A stretch of 64,000 bases of DNA, taken from positions 62,001-126,000 of the forward strand of contig NZ_QKRB01000036.1 of the NCBI RefSeq assembly GCF_003233845.1. Reading direction: 5' to 3'. The notes under the pieces were generated by a model, which was not told the DNA's origin, did no database searches, and saw only the letters and a list, made by a program, of their open reading frames with translations. The translations under genes and the position numbers were made by a program. This stretch comes from Paenibacillus sambharensis (GTDB taxonomy: Bacteria; Bacillota; Bacilli; Paenibacillales; Paenibacillaceae). Below are positions 24,178 to 32,939 of the stretch, piece by piece (position 1 is the first letter of the stretch; each line of letters starts with the position of its first letter).

Positions 24178-25410
24178 TTACTCTATAACTCTCATTGGCA
24201 GATGGGTCAGGGACTGCCCGGGGGCAGAGGCCGCCAGATTGGCCTCCAAGTCGAAGGGCTCGGCCGGTTCAATACGGGAGAACCGCTGCAGGAATGCCGT
24301 CAGCGCAATGTTCATCTCCAGCCGTGCCAGAGGGGCACCTAGACAAAAATGCGCCCCGGTCCCAAAGGATAGATGCTTCTTGTTGTTCGGCCGGTGAATG
24401 TCGAGCTCAAATGGGCGTTCAAACATGCTCTCATCCATGTTGGCAGCACTCATCCAAACAATCACCACATCACCCTTCTTGAGCGGCACTCCCAACAAAT
24501 CGTTATCCTGCTTGACGGTACGATGCCGTTTGGAGACATGGAACCGGTAGCGCAGCATCTCTTCTACGGCCTTGGGGACAAGCTCCAGTTCGTGCCGCAG
24601 CTGTTCATAGAGGGACTTATCATCATGCAGCAAGGAGTAGAAGGTGCTGGAGAGCATGTGACTCGTTGTTTCGATGCCCGCCCCTAACAAGAGCATGGTA
24701 GTCTTCACGACCTCATCATCGGTAAAGCGCTCCCCCTCCAGCTCCACTTCCAGTAAATCCGAGATAATATCTTCTTCCGGGTTTGACCGTTTCTGAACAA
24801 CAATGGGATACAGGTACTGAAAATACGCTTTGGCTGCCTCTTGTTTCTTAATGTCCAGCTCCTGCCCGTCCTCCTTGCCGTACGGCTGGAACAGGACATC
24901 CACCCAGCCCTTGAACAGATGACTTTCATCTCCGGGAACACCTAACAGGTCAGCCATAACCATGGCGGGAAGCGGACCGGCCAGCGACTGGACAATATCA
25001 ACGGCGGTATTTGCCTCCATCTCATCGACAAGTCTGCCAGCGACCTGAGCGATGCGCGGCTCCCAGCTTTTCAGGCTGCGGGGCGTAAAAGCCGACGACA
25101 TCAGGGAGCGGTATTTTTGATGCCGGGGCGGGTCCATGGTCGTGATACTGATCTTCTCCGGGATTGTGCCTTCGCTGTTGCTCGCACCTACAGAAATCGT
25201 CGTTCTTGAGCCTTCTGCCGAGAAAAATTCATGGTTGCTCAGCACCTGCTTCACATCATCATATCTGAACACATTCCAGGTATCCGTCTCTTGATGATAG
25301 GAGACAGGGTTATCATGCAGCATTCTCTTGTACCATTCCAGCGGGAAAAACTCTTCAGCTCTAGATCTGAATTGTGTGATGTCTTGGATGGATATAAGTC
25401 CCTGATTCAT
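24178..25410 (-). CDS. Cytochrome P450
   Basis: 410 residues, soluble bacterial class I type. The heme-ligand loop is FGTGAHFCLG with Cys356; the oxygen-binding I-helix is LLGAGIETTSH; the K-helix ExxR is EEMLR followed by HRTVKQD. Oxidises an unknown hydrophobic substrate with electrons from a ferredoxin encoded elsewhere. The sequence resembles CYP107-like biosynthetic or detoxifying P450s of Bacillota. GGGAGGAG precedes the ATG. The TetR gene lies upstream on the same strand, and a dyad in the gap is a possible operator. Confidence 0.94.
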   Translation of the reverse strand: MNQGLISIQDITQFRSRAEEFFPLEWYKRMLHDNPVSYHQETDTWNVFRYDDVKQVLSNHEFFSAEGSRTTISVGASNSEGTIPEKISITTMDPPRHQKYRSLMSSAFTPRSLKSWEPRIAQVAGRLVDEMEANTAVDIVQSLAGPLPAMVMADLLGVPGDESHLFKGWVDVLFQPYGKEDGQELDIKKQEAAKAYFQYLYPIVVQKRSNPEEDIISDLLEVELEGERFTDDEVVKTTMLLLGAGIETTSHMLSSTFYSLLHDDKSLYEQLRHELELVPKAVEEMLRYRFHVSKRHRTVKQDNDLLGVPLKKGDVVIVWMSAANMDESMFERPFELDIHRPNNKKHLSFGTGAHFCLGAPLARLEMNIALTAFLQRFSRIEPAEPFDLEANLAASAPGQSLTHLPMRVIE

Positions 25411-25481
25411 AACGTAAGGCTCCTCCCAATTGATCGATATTTCGCGCTGCCGAGTATAAACGCCATTTGCATTTACTATTT

Positions 25482-25496
25482 TATACTAGTCGTATA
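25482..25496 (-). promoter_or_regulatory. Candidate TetR operator before P450 gene
   Basis: Minus strand TATACGACTAGTATA, five-base arms around GACTA, about 75 bases before the P450 start. It has the size and form of TetR-family half-site pairs. No second copy is seen before the TetR gene, so the link is tentative. Confidence 0.4.
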
Positions 25497-25589
25497 TTTA
25501 TTGACATTGGACTTAATCATCATTAATAAAAACTTGCATTACACAGAATCCATTACTATACAACTAGTTCAATGCAATTAGATTCCTGC

Positions 25590-25615
25590 AAAAAAAAGCC
25601 GACATTGCTGTCGGC
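25590..25615 (-). terminator. Terminator after TetR gene
   Basis: Minus strand GCCGACA, GCAA, TGTCGGC followed by eight T. Confidence 0.85.
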
Positions 25616-25641
25616 CGTCCCGGATATATGCAGATTCTTAT

Positions 25642-26523
25642 CTAATCGTGCTTAACTTGCTCCAAATACCACCAGCACGCTCTGGCTACTCTCCCTGCAT
25701 CGGAACGAAACGGGCTGGGTTCGAAGGCTTCCTGGAACGCGTTTACGGCTACACCTGCAAGTGTGACATTCAGCTCATTTTCCTCCAGCAGTGCCAGAAG
25801 CCCCTTGGATATATCCTTGGCTGCTGAAGATACCGAAGATTTTTGAACGGTTTGATTGAACTCTTGAACCCCTGCAATCAGCGCCCCCTTGTCCGCTGCC
25901 TTCACATCCTCGCGCGAGCTGATTTGGGACAGAGTGCTGTAGTCAAACAGATGCTCTTTCCTCTCCCGCATTGTGTTAAGCAGCACTTCGACGTAATTTA
26001 GCACTTTGGCCGCAGCTTCTTTCCAGTCGGGCCCCTCGCCTTTAAAGCTTCTCCACGTATTGCCAATCTGGTACAGCATCCCGTAGAACAGGATCACGCC
26101 TTCATAAGCATAGGGCCTAATTGCTTCACCATACAGCTGAACGAACCGTTCAGACAGCCATTTCAGCTGTACGCGCGCCAGTTTCACCGAATCAATCTCC
26201 CCCGAATGGAAGCCTGTCCAGTACAATCCCCATATCCGCTCCTTATCAGGCAGCGACATCGGAATGGCGATTTGGTCCACCAGCCGTTCATAATCAGATG
26301 CGTAGCTGCGGCTTTCGAGCTGCTGCCTGATCGCAATCTCCTCCTGCAGCTGATCCTCCAGTATCGCAGTGAAGCAGTCATCCCTGGAATGGAAGAACTT
26401 ATAAAATGTCCCCTTCGATACCCCTGACTTATCCAGTATCATCTGAACCGTTGTATTCGCATATCCATGCTCGATAAACAGCGCAAGGGCGGTATCCAAT
26501 AATAATTGCCTGCGTTTGCTCAT
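25642..26523 (-). CDS. TetR family transcriptional regulator
   Basis: 293 residues, long for TetR (about 200). The N-terminal 60 residues are the TetR HTH (TALALFIEHGYANTTVQMIL then SGVSKGTFYKFFHSRDDCF). The rest is a helical sensor domain, with roughly 90 extra C-terminal residues forming a second helical segment. AGGGGG-type ribosome site. It is terminated before the P450 gene, so it has its own transcript, but adjacency suggests that it controls the P450 in response to the P450 substrate. Confidence 0.9.
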   Translation of the reverse strand: MSKRRQLLLDTALALFIEHGYANTTVQMILDKSGVSKGTFYKFFHSRDDCFTAILEDQLQEEIAIRQQLESRSYASDYERLVDQIAIPMSLPDKERIWGLYWTGFHSGEIDSVKLARVQLKWLSERFVQLYGEAIRPYAYEGVILFYGMLYQIGNTWRSFKGEGPDWKEAAAKVLNYVEVLLNTMRERKEHLFDYSTLSQISSREDVKAADKGALIAGVQEFNQTVQKSSVSSAAKDISKGLLALLEENELNVTLAGVAVNAFQEAFEPSPFRSDAGRVARACWWYLEQVKHD

Positions 26524-26587
26524 GCACAGCCCCCTCGTCTGACCTTTAGCTTAAATCCCCAGAATGAAAAACAGCATAAGCCCGTCG

Positions 26588-27493
26588 CTATCCGCCGCTG
26601 GAATAATACTGCCTGTAGCGGCTGGGCGGCACGCCTGTCCACCTCTTGAACTGCCTGCTGAAATGCGAGATGTCCCGGTAGCCGAGCTTGAAGGCGATCT
26701 GCTCAATGGACAGCCTGTGATCCAGCAGCAGAAGCCGGGCCTGCTTCAGCTTCAGGGAGGACAGGTACTGCCGCGGTGACATCCCGTACACAAGGTGGAA
26801 AATCCGGTTGCAGTACGAGGAGCTGTAGCCCAGCTCACTTGCAATATCGGCAATAAGCAGCTGCTCGGCTGACGCGGAATCCCCTTCCGCCTCCTGAACC
26901 GCCCGTTCAATCATGCCGGCCATGGCTCCCGCCATCTCCATCGCTTGGCCGGACAGGTTCGCCCCGCCCTCCCCCTCCTCCGACAGCATGTCGCCAAGGG
27001 CAGCAAACAGCTCAAACATCGACGAGAGTGCCTGCATCCTCTGGCTTAACAGGAACGGACCGTTATGCTTCGACAATTCCATCAGCTTGTCCAGCGCCGG
27101 GCGGATCATGCCGTTCAGCCTGGAATCCGCCGGAAACACAAGCCTCGTGCGCATCAGCATCTGCCGGAACGGCTTGTCATCACTGTCAAAGTGCAGGCAG
27201 AAGTACCCCATCGGCTCACCGGCGGCCACCCTGCTCTCATGAGCCTGATTCGGCGGAATAATGAGCAGGTCCCCGGCCTCCATAAGGTGCTCTGCCCCAT
27301 TCACCCGCATCAGCTGGGCCCCTTCGGTCACCAGATTGATCTCGAACAGCGGATGCGTATGCTCCGGATAGCTCCAGTCGGGAGCTACCAGGCGATAGTG
27401 GGAAGCGAACAGCTTCACCGTTGATTCCAGGGAAGGAAGCTCGGTATGCACCAAGGTATTAAGCTTGCCGTCAGGCAGTTCAGATTGATTCAA
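26588..27493 (-). CDS. AraC family regulator with N-terminal cupin, probably controlling the xylosidase
   Basis: 301 residues from a TTG start eight bases after GGGGGAGG; the longer frame to 27607 has no ribosome site. The N-terminal AraC cupin shows HYRLVAPDWSYPEHTHPLFE and AGDLLIIPPNQAHESRV. The C-terminal double HTH is IADIASELGYSSSYCNRIFH and IEQIAFKLGYRDISHFSRQF. Divergent from the GH52 gene with about 200 bases between, which implies control of xylo-oligosaccharide use. Sugar ligand probably bound in the cupin. Confidence 0.9.
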   Translation of the reverse strand: MNQSELPDGKLNTLVHTELPSLESTVKLFASHYRLVAPDWSYPEHTHPLFEINLVTEGAQLMRVNGAEHLMEAGDLLIIPPNQAHESRVAAGEPMGYFCLHFDSDDKPFRQMLMRTRLVFPADSRLNGMIRPALDKLMELSKHNGPFLLSQRMQALSSMFELFAALGDMLSEEGEGGANLSGQAMEMAGAMAGMIERAVQEAEGDSASAEQLLIADIASELGYSSSYCNRIFHLVYGMSPRQYLSSLKLKQARLLLLDHRLSIEQIAFKLGYRDISHFSRQFKRWTGVPPSRYRQYYSSGG

Positions 27494-27699
27494 GTTGACT
27501 TCCTCCCCCGTTATCAGGTAATCGGTTACATTAGCCGTAAACTGAACATTTACCATTAGTATAACGGCTGTGAGACCGGAATGCACGATATGGGTAAATT
27601 CCTTCACGAATCCCCCATGTCACCACCAGGTCAAATCAGCTACGATGTATACATAACTAGTCGATATCCCAAACTTCCGATATGAAAGGATGGCTGCAA

Positions 27700-29805
27700 A
27701 TGGCTAAGAATATGTTCTTTAACGCACATCACAGTCCGATTGGCGCCTTCGCCAGTTTTACATTAGGATTCCCCGGCGCAAGCGGCGGGTTTGATCTGGA
27801 GCGGGGAGCCCCTCCTAACCAGAAGGTCTATATCGGGGCAGAACGGGAAGACGGCACCGGCTATGAGGCATTCCCCTTCTTCTCCGGCGGCACAGACGAA
27901 AGCCTGCGCTATACCGCAACCCAGGAGAAGGAGCAGGCGAAGAATGACCTGATTTTGCCTATTCCCTTGAAGGACATCACCCGCGAATTTGCGGTAGGTA
28001 CGGACACGCTTCGCTCGGGCTGCATGACCTTCACCCTCTACTCACAGGTTCGTTCCGTTCCGGACCCGGCCACAGCTTCTGACGAGGAGCTTAAGCTCGC
28101 GCTTGTCCCGGCTGTGCTGGCTGAGCTGACGATTGACAACCGCAAAGGCAGTAAGGCTAAGCGGGCTTTCTTCGGCTATGAGGGCAACGATCCATACAGC
28201 TCCATGCGGCATCTGCGGGATACAACAGGCGGCATGATGAATGGTGTCGGCCAGGGGCGAAACACGGCGATTGCCACCAAGGATGATCGAGTCGTATCGG
28301 CACAGGGCTTCAGCATGGAGAACATTCTCAAGACGGAATTTAAGGAAAACTGGACCTTCGGCCTTGGCGGTACAGCCGCACTGATGATGGATGTGCCGGC
28401 GGGCGAAATCCAGACCTTCCGCTTCGTCATCTGCTTCCACCGGGCAGGCCTCGTAACAGCCGGGATGGATACCTCCTATTACTATGCCCGCTACTTCAAA
28501 GATATCGAAGCCGCTGCCGCCTATGCGTGGGAGCATTACGATGAGATTGCCGCTGCCGCACGCAAGGCGGATGAATGGATCGGCAGCTCCAAGCTCAGCG
28601 AAGACCAGCAATTCATGCTGGCTCATGCGATCCGCAGCTATTATGGCTGCACGCAGATGCTGGAGCGCGACGGCGAAGCAGTATGGGTGGTTAACGAGGG
28701 CGAGTACCGGATGATGAACACGTTCGATCTGACGGTCGATCAGCTGTTCTTCGAGCTGGAGATGAACCCGTGGACAGTCAAGAATGAGCTTGATCTGTTC
28801 ACCAGCCGCTACAGCTACCGCGACACGGTCCGGTTCCCTGGCGATGATACCGAGTACCCGGGCGGAATCAGCTTCACGCATGACATGGGCGTCGCCAACA
28901 CGTTCTCGCGGCCGCAGCATTCCTCTTACGAATGCTACGGCATTGATGACTGCTTCTCGCATATGACTCACGAGCAGCTGGTCAATTGGCTGCTAACAGC
29001 AGCCACTTATGTTGAACACACGAAGGATAACGAATGGCTGAACCGAAATCTGGGCATCTTCGAAGCGTGCTTCGAGAGCATGCTGAACCGGGACCATCCG
29101 GACCCTGAGAAGCGCACTGGCATTATGAGCCTGGACAGCAGCCGCACGATGGGCGGAGCGGAGATCACGACCTACGACAGTCTGGATATCTCTCTCGGTC
29201 AGGCGCGCAACAATATTTATCTTGCGGGCAAGTGCTGGGCATCCTATGTGGCGATGGAGAAAATTTTCCGGGAGAATGGTCGTGAAGAGCTGGCTGTACA
29301 GGCTGCTGAACAGGCTGCCAGATGTGCGGCGACCCTGACAGCCCATGTCACAGAGGGAGGGTACATTCCGGCCGTTCTGGAGAACGGCAACGATTCGAAG
29401 ATCATTCCGGCAATCGAAGGGCTTATTTTCCCTCATGTTACCGGTTGTCCGGAAGCGTTACAGGAAGACGGGCCGTACGGCGAATATATCCGTGCGCTTC
29501 GCAGACATTATGAGACCGTCGTCGTGCCGGATGTATGCCTGTTCCAGGACGGCGGCTGGAAGCTGTCTTCGACAAGCGATAATTCGTGGCTCAGCAAGAT
29601 CTATCTCTGCCAGTTCATCGCCCGGAAGCTTCTCGGCTTCGAGTGGGATGAGACCGGTCGCGCGGCGGATGCAGCGCATGTCGGCTGGCTCACCCATCCC
29701 GAGCACTCCTACTGGAGCTGGAGCGATCAGATTGTGGCGGGCGTTATTACGGCGAGCAAGTACTACCCGCGCGGTGTCACCAGCATATTGTGGCTGAAGG
29801 AATAG
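27700..29805 (+). CDS. GH52 family beta-xylosidase
   Basis: 701 residues, as in characterised GH52 xylosidases (about 705). The N-terminus NMFFNAHHSPIGAFASFTLG is nearly diagnostic of GH52. Predicted nucleophile is Glu333 in VNEGEYRMMN and acid/base is Asp493 in TTYDSLD, both offset by two from E335 and D495 of Geobacillus stearothermophilus XynB2. No signal peptide: a cytoplasmic enzyme that splits xylo-oligosaccharides taken up by an ABC transporter. Start at the second in-frame ATG, preceded by AAAGGA. Divergent AraC regulator upstream. Confidence 0.96.
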   Translation: MAKNMFFNAHHSPIGAFASFTLGFPGASGGFDLERGAPPNQKVYIGAEREDGTGYEAFPFFSGGTDESLRYTATQEKEQAKNDLILPIPLKDITREFAVGTDTLRSGCMTFTLYSQVRSVPDPATASDEELKLALVPAVLAELTIDNRKGSKAKRAFFGYEGNDPYSSMRHLRDTTGGMMNGVGQGRNTAIATKDDRVVSAQGFSMENILKTEFKENWTFGLGGTAALMMDVPAGEIQTFRFVICFHRAGLVTAGMDTSYYYARYFKDIEAAAAYAWEHYDEIAAAARKADEWIGSSKLSEDQQFMLAHAIRSYYGCTQMLERDGEAVWVVNEGEYRMMNTFDLTVDQLFFELEMNPWTVKNELDLFTSRYSYRDTVRFPGDDTEYPGGISFTHDMGVANTFSRPQHSSYECYGIDDCFSHMTHEQLVNWLLTAATYVEHTKDNEWLNRNLGIFEACFESMLNRDHPDPEKRTGIMSLDSSRTMGGAEITTYDSLDISLGQARNNIYLAGKCWASYVAMEKIFRENGREELAVQAAEQAARCAATLTAHVTEGGYIPAVLENGNDSKIIPAIEGLIFPHVTGCPEALQEDGPYGEYIRALRRHYETVVVPDVCLFQDGGWKLSSTSDNSWLSKIYLCQFIARKLLGFEWDETGRAADAAHVGWLTHPEHSYWSWSDQIVAGVITASKYYPRGVTSILWLKE

Positions 29806-29816
29806 CCTTGCAAGTC

Positions 29817-29851
29817 CAGAAGTCCCTTCGCTAATTGCGGAGGGACTTCTG
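29817..29851. terminator. Bidirectional hairpin between convergent genes
   Basis: CAGAAGTCCCTTCG pairs with CGGAGGGACTTCTG over 14 pairs (one G-U). U-tracts are weak on both sides. Confidence 0.7.
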
Positions 29852-29885
29852 TTCTGCTTGAACAACCTGGTGTAACTTCCGGCCG

Positions 29886-30416
29886 CTAATGCTTGTTGTA
29901 TGGAGGCGGAACACGCAGCCAGCCCTTGCGCCCCATTAAATCCTTCATCTTGATGGACATGGTAATCTTCATCATCTGGTAACGGGAGAACATCATGCCT
30001 ACATCTGCCCTGGTGGATTGAACGAGACCCTGACAGGCTGACTGAATGCCAAGCGTCAGATTAAATACAAGCAGATTCGCAATCTCGTCATCCGTCATCT
30101 TGGCCCCTTCAGGGATTAGCTTGTATGGCTCCAGCGGCTTGGGGGACGTTGTAACGGGCAGCTCAACCCCCTCATCCCGCAAAAAATCATGCAGCTCCTT
30201 ATGGATTGGCCCATGCACATTATCCAGCACGTCCTTAACCGCTTCTTTCAGCTCCGGATCCTGCGCCGTGTTATACGAAACCTCTTCACCCCTCATGGTC
30301 TGGTCAGTGGCCGTTAGATAGAACCACAAGTTCATGACTTCCCCAACTTGCAGCGGCGGCTTCTCACCGTTCATCAGAGGCTTAAACGCATCCTTAATGG
30401 TTTCCAGCAGATTCAT
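29886..30416 (-). CDS. DUF3231 family protein
   Basis: 176 residues. LQVGEVMNLWFYLTATDQTM and DNVHGPIHKELHDFLRDEGV place it in DUF3231, four-helix ferritin-like proteins common in Bacillus and Paenibacillus (one domain here; many members have two). Repeated His and Glu residues in helices hint at metal binding, but no function is established. CAGGAGC precedes the ATG. Confidence 0.8.
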   Translation of the reverse strand: MNLLETIKDAFKPLMNGEKPPLQVGEVMNLWFYLTATDQTMRGEEVSYNTAQDPELKEAVKDVLDNVHGPIHKELHDFLRDEGVELPVTTSPKPLEPYKLIPEGAKMTDDEIANLLVFNLTLGIQSACQGLVQSTRADVGMMFSRYQMMKITMSIKMKDLMGRKGWLRVPPPYNKH

Positions 30417-30488
30417 TGATTACCAGCTCCTGTTTTTCCCTTTACTATGGCTTACTAATTCCCTCATTATTCCTTTACCAAGCCATCT

Positions 30489-32192
30489 TCAGGAAAAATA
30501 GCCAGCCTGTATCTTCTCTGCCGTCCTTACAGCCAGCGCCTGTGTCGTCAGAGTCGGATTCGCCCCCCCCAGCCCATTGCAGAGCATGCTGTTGTCCGCG
30601 ATAAACAGACGCTTCACCTGATAAGCCTCCCCGTTCATGTCCACCACATGGCCCATCCGCATGGTGCTCTGCATATGGATCATCAGTGCATCCGGCCAAT
30701 TAATGCGGATAATTTCCCTCGCGCCGGCCTGCCTTAGAATATCGATAGCTATGCGGATCAGCTGCTCCCTCTTCTGCATAGTCCTCGCTGTCGGGACATA
30801 GCTTACCCGAGGGACTGGCCCATGTTCATCCCTGTTTACAGGATCTGCGGCGATCCCGTTACGCGGGTCTACTTCATCATCCGTGAAGATAACTAGGCTG
30901 AGCGACCGACGGTAGCTGATCATCAGCTGCTGCAGTGCCGCTCCCGCTATCCGTCCCTGTGAAACTCCAGGCAGCCCGTGTGCCGTATCAAGGAGGAAGG
31001 GATTATAACCGGATTGGCTGATGCCGTAGCTCATGGACGAGGTCAGGCCCGGACTTTGGCCGGATACCTGAACCGTTCCCAGCCCCGGGTAATCGAACCG
31101 GCAGCCGGAGGTATGCCCGATGAACGGATTAATCTCTCCACTTCCCAATATGCGCGCAAGAACGTGCTCGTCGAATATTCCCGTCACCCAATCCATACAG
31201 TGATTGGTCAGCCCTTTGCCCACCCATGAATTGGCCGGCAGTCCTGAGTTCAGCCACAATCGCGGGGATTCCACACAACCGGCTGCCATGACAACCACGC
31301 GCGAACGAATCTCCTGAAGCTCACCGCTCCAGGTATTTCTCACGATGACACCCGCCGTCCTCAATCCGCCTGTTCTCTCTGTTATAACTTTCATTACATA
31401 CGAATTCGGCATAATCTGTACATTCCCGGTCTTCAAAGCCAGCGGAATATAACTGACCAGAGTCGACCGTTTGGCTGCCTTGTCAACGGAGGGGCCATGC
31501 GGACAGCCGTTGAGGCAGTGTCCGGCAAGCGTACAGCCCTCCATCCGGGAGAGCTCTTCCAGCGTATAACGCGGGTCCATGAGCTTCGGGTTCGGAGGTA
31601 AAATTGCATTCGGCTGCGGCCGGAATCCCGGCCGGGTCACATTCAAGGTGGGAATCAGCTCCCAACCAGCCCGGCTTGCCCCGTAATAGAACAGCTCCTC
31701 CTTCGCTGTAGTCGGAGCGAATGCTACCGGAAGCGTTGCTTCCACCCGTTCATAATAGGGAATCAGTTCCCGGTAAGATATGGGCCAGTCCTTCCCGATC
31801 GCGGCAGGGTAAGCGCGGGGCGAGTTGGACAGATAAGTCTGGGTTGTGCCGCCGACCCCGGCAGCCTGCCAAATATAACCCCTCTGCACCACGTTGCGGA
31901 ACCAGGGGGCTCGCCCTCTGTCTGCCGGTCCCCACCGGAAGCGGCCTGTAATGAGATCGTTCATCTCATTTTCCAGCTTAACGTATTGGCTCCTCAGCAG
32001 ACTAATATCCAGATCGGCCGGATCACCACTGCTGCTCCCGCCGCGCTCCCCATTCGGTTCGGGCCACCTGCTGTTGCCGTACCAGGGACCCGCCTCAACC
32101 ACGAGCACCTGCAGGCCCGCTTCGCCGAGCTCTTTGGCCATTACCGCTCCTCCGCCACCCGCGCCAATGACAATGACATCAGGATCACGCAT
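30489..32192 (-). CDS. GMC-type FAD oxidoreductase (gluconate 2-dehydrogenase large subunit-like)
   Basis: 567 residues from the third in-frame ATG, seven bases after GGAG and overlapping the upstream stop. N-terminal FAD motif VIGAGGGGAVMAKELGEAG; the C-terminal MQSTMRMGHVVDMNGEAYQV then LFIADNSMLCNGLGGANPTL matches GMC enzymes that oxidise sugars or alcohols at the membrane. LAGHCLNGCPHG carries two Cys. Together with the subunit 3-like partner upstream it resembles membrane gluconate or fructose dehydrogenases, but no cytochrome c subunit is encoded here. There is no Tat signal in this protein. Confidence 0.88.
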   Translation of the reverse strand: MRDPDVIVIGAGGGGAVMAKELGEAGLQVLVVEAGPWYGNSRWPEPNGERGGSSSGDPADLDISLLRSQYVKLENEMNDLITGRFRWGPADRGRAPWFRNVVQRGYIWQAAGVGGTTQTYLSNSPRAYPAAIGKDWPISYRELIPYYERVEATLPVAFAPTTAKEELFYYGASRAGWELIPTLNVTRPGFRPQPNAILPPNPKLMDPRYTLEELSRMEGCTLAGHCLNGCPHGPSVDKAAKRSTLVSYIPLALKTGNVQIMPNSYVMKVITERTGGLRTAGVIVRNTWSGELQEIRSRVVVMAAGCVESPRLWLNSGLPANSWVGKGLTNHCMDWVTGIFDEHVLARILGSGEINPFIGHTSGCRFDYPGLGTVQVSGQSPGLTSSMSYGISQSGYNPFLLDTAHGLPGVSQGRIAGAALQQLMISYRRSLSLVIFTDDEVDPRNGIAADPVNRDEHGPVPRVSYVPTARTMQKREQLIRIAIDILRQAGAREIIRINWPDALMIHMQSTMRMGHVVDMNGEAYQVKRLFIADNSMLCNGLGGANPTLTTQALAVRTAEKIQAGYFS

Positions 32193-32877
32193 AGGCATTC
32201 TCCGCACTGGCAAGCTGGGGCGGCAGCATATAGCCGCGCAAACCCCGGTAGCCGTAAGCAGGGCCCGGGTACCCGATCAGATGCCAGCTGAGCGGCCATC
32301 CGGACAGCTGTCTGTCATTCGGCGGCAGAAGCCTGGTCCAGCCATAGGCCAGCCATTCCGAGTAATAGCCGAACATGGTCAGCTGGTTCAGCGAATTCAT
32401 AATTGTTCGGACTAGTCCGGGATTATCCGTAAATGGCGGTGGAGCGCTGCCAAGATCTACTTCAAGCCGGTCCAGAAGCTCAATCACAGCCAGCCTGCCC
32501 GACCTGGAAAGCTGAGAGAAGAGCCCGGTTCCCTGCAAACTCAAGCCAGATTGCCCCGCCAGTGCCGGGTGCACCGCCAGAAGCTTCTCTGTCCCCTGGT
32601 CCAGAAGCAGGGCTGTCGCAGTTGATAAGCGCAAAACCGGACGTTCGGCATCGATCGGTATATATTGCGAGAAATCAAGATTGCTGATGACATATAAATC
32701 AGCCGTACATTCCGCTGCCCCCGGTATCCGTACCCATCCGTACAGCGGATGGCAGTACCATACGGGAGGCAGGATAGCGTCCGCAGCTGCTCGAAAGACG
32801 GCCCGCGTATAAGAGTCCGCAAGAGCTCCCCGCTGTGAACGTACTGACCCCGTAATGCTGCGATTTTCCCCGAACAT
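32185..32877 (-). CDS. Gluconate 2-dehydrogenase subunit 3-like protein
   Basis: About 230 residues from an ATG after GGGGGG; the longer frame would start with TTG inside the deacetylase gene and is unlikely. LADSYTRAVFRAAADAILPP is the family opening, and FGYYSEWLAYGWTRLLPPND and YPGPAYGYRGLRGYMLP match the C-terminal part that follows the large subunit in Paenibacillus proteins of this group. It is expected to be the small subunit that helps fold or export the GMC enzyme. Eight-base overlap with the large-subunit gene. Confidence 0.78.
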   Translation of the reverse strand: MFGENRSITGSVRSQRGALADSYTRAVFRAAADAILPPVWYCHPLYGWVRIPGAAECTADLYVISNLDFSQYIPIDAERPVLRLSTATALLLDQGTEKLLAVHPALAGQSGLSLQGTGLFSQLSRSGRLAVIELLDRLEVDLGSAPPPFTDNPGLVRTIMNSLNQLTMFGYYSEWLAYGWTRLLPPNDRQLSGWPLSWHLIGYPGPAYGYRGLRGYMLPPQLASAENAYA

Positions 32878-32939
32878 AACATCCCCCCGGGCACATACGT
32901 CTCCTCTTATCCATTCATTATATGAAGGGACAGCTGCAG

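Noticed and set aside
28042-28971. 309-codon open frame on the minus strand
   Set aside because: Antisense to the GH52 gene, which has unmistakable family motifs in its own frame.
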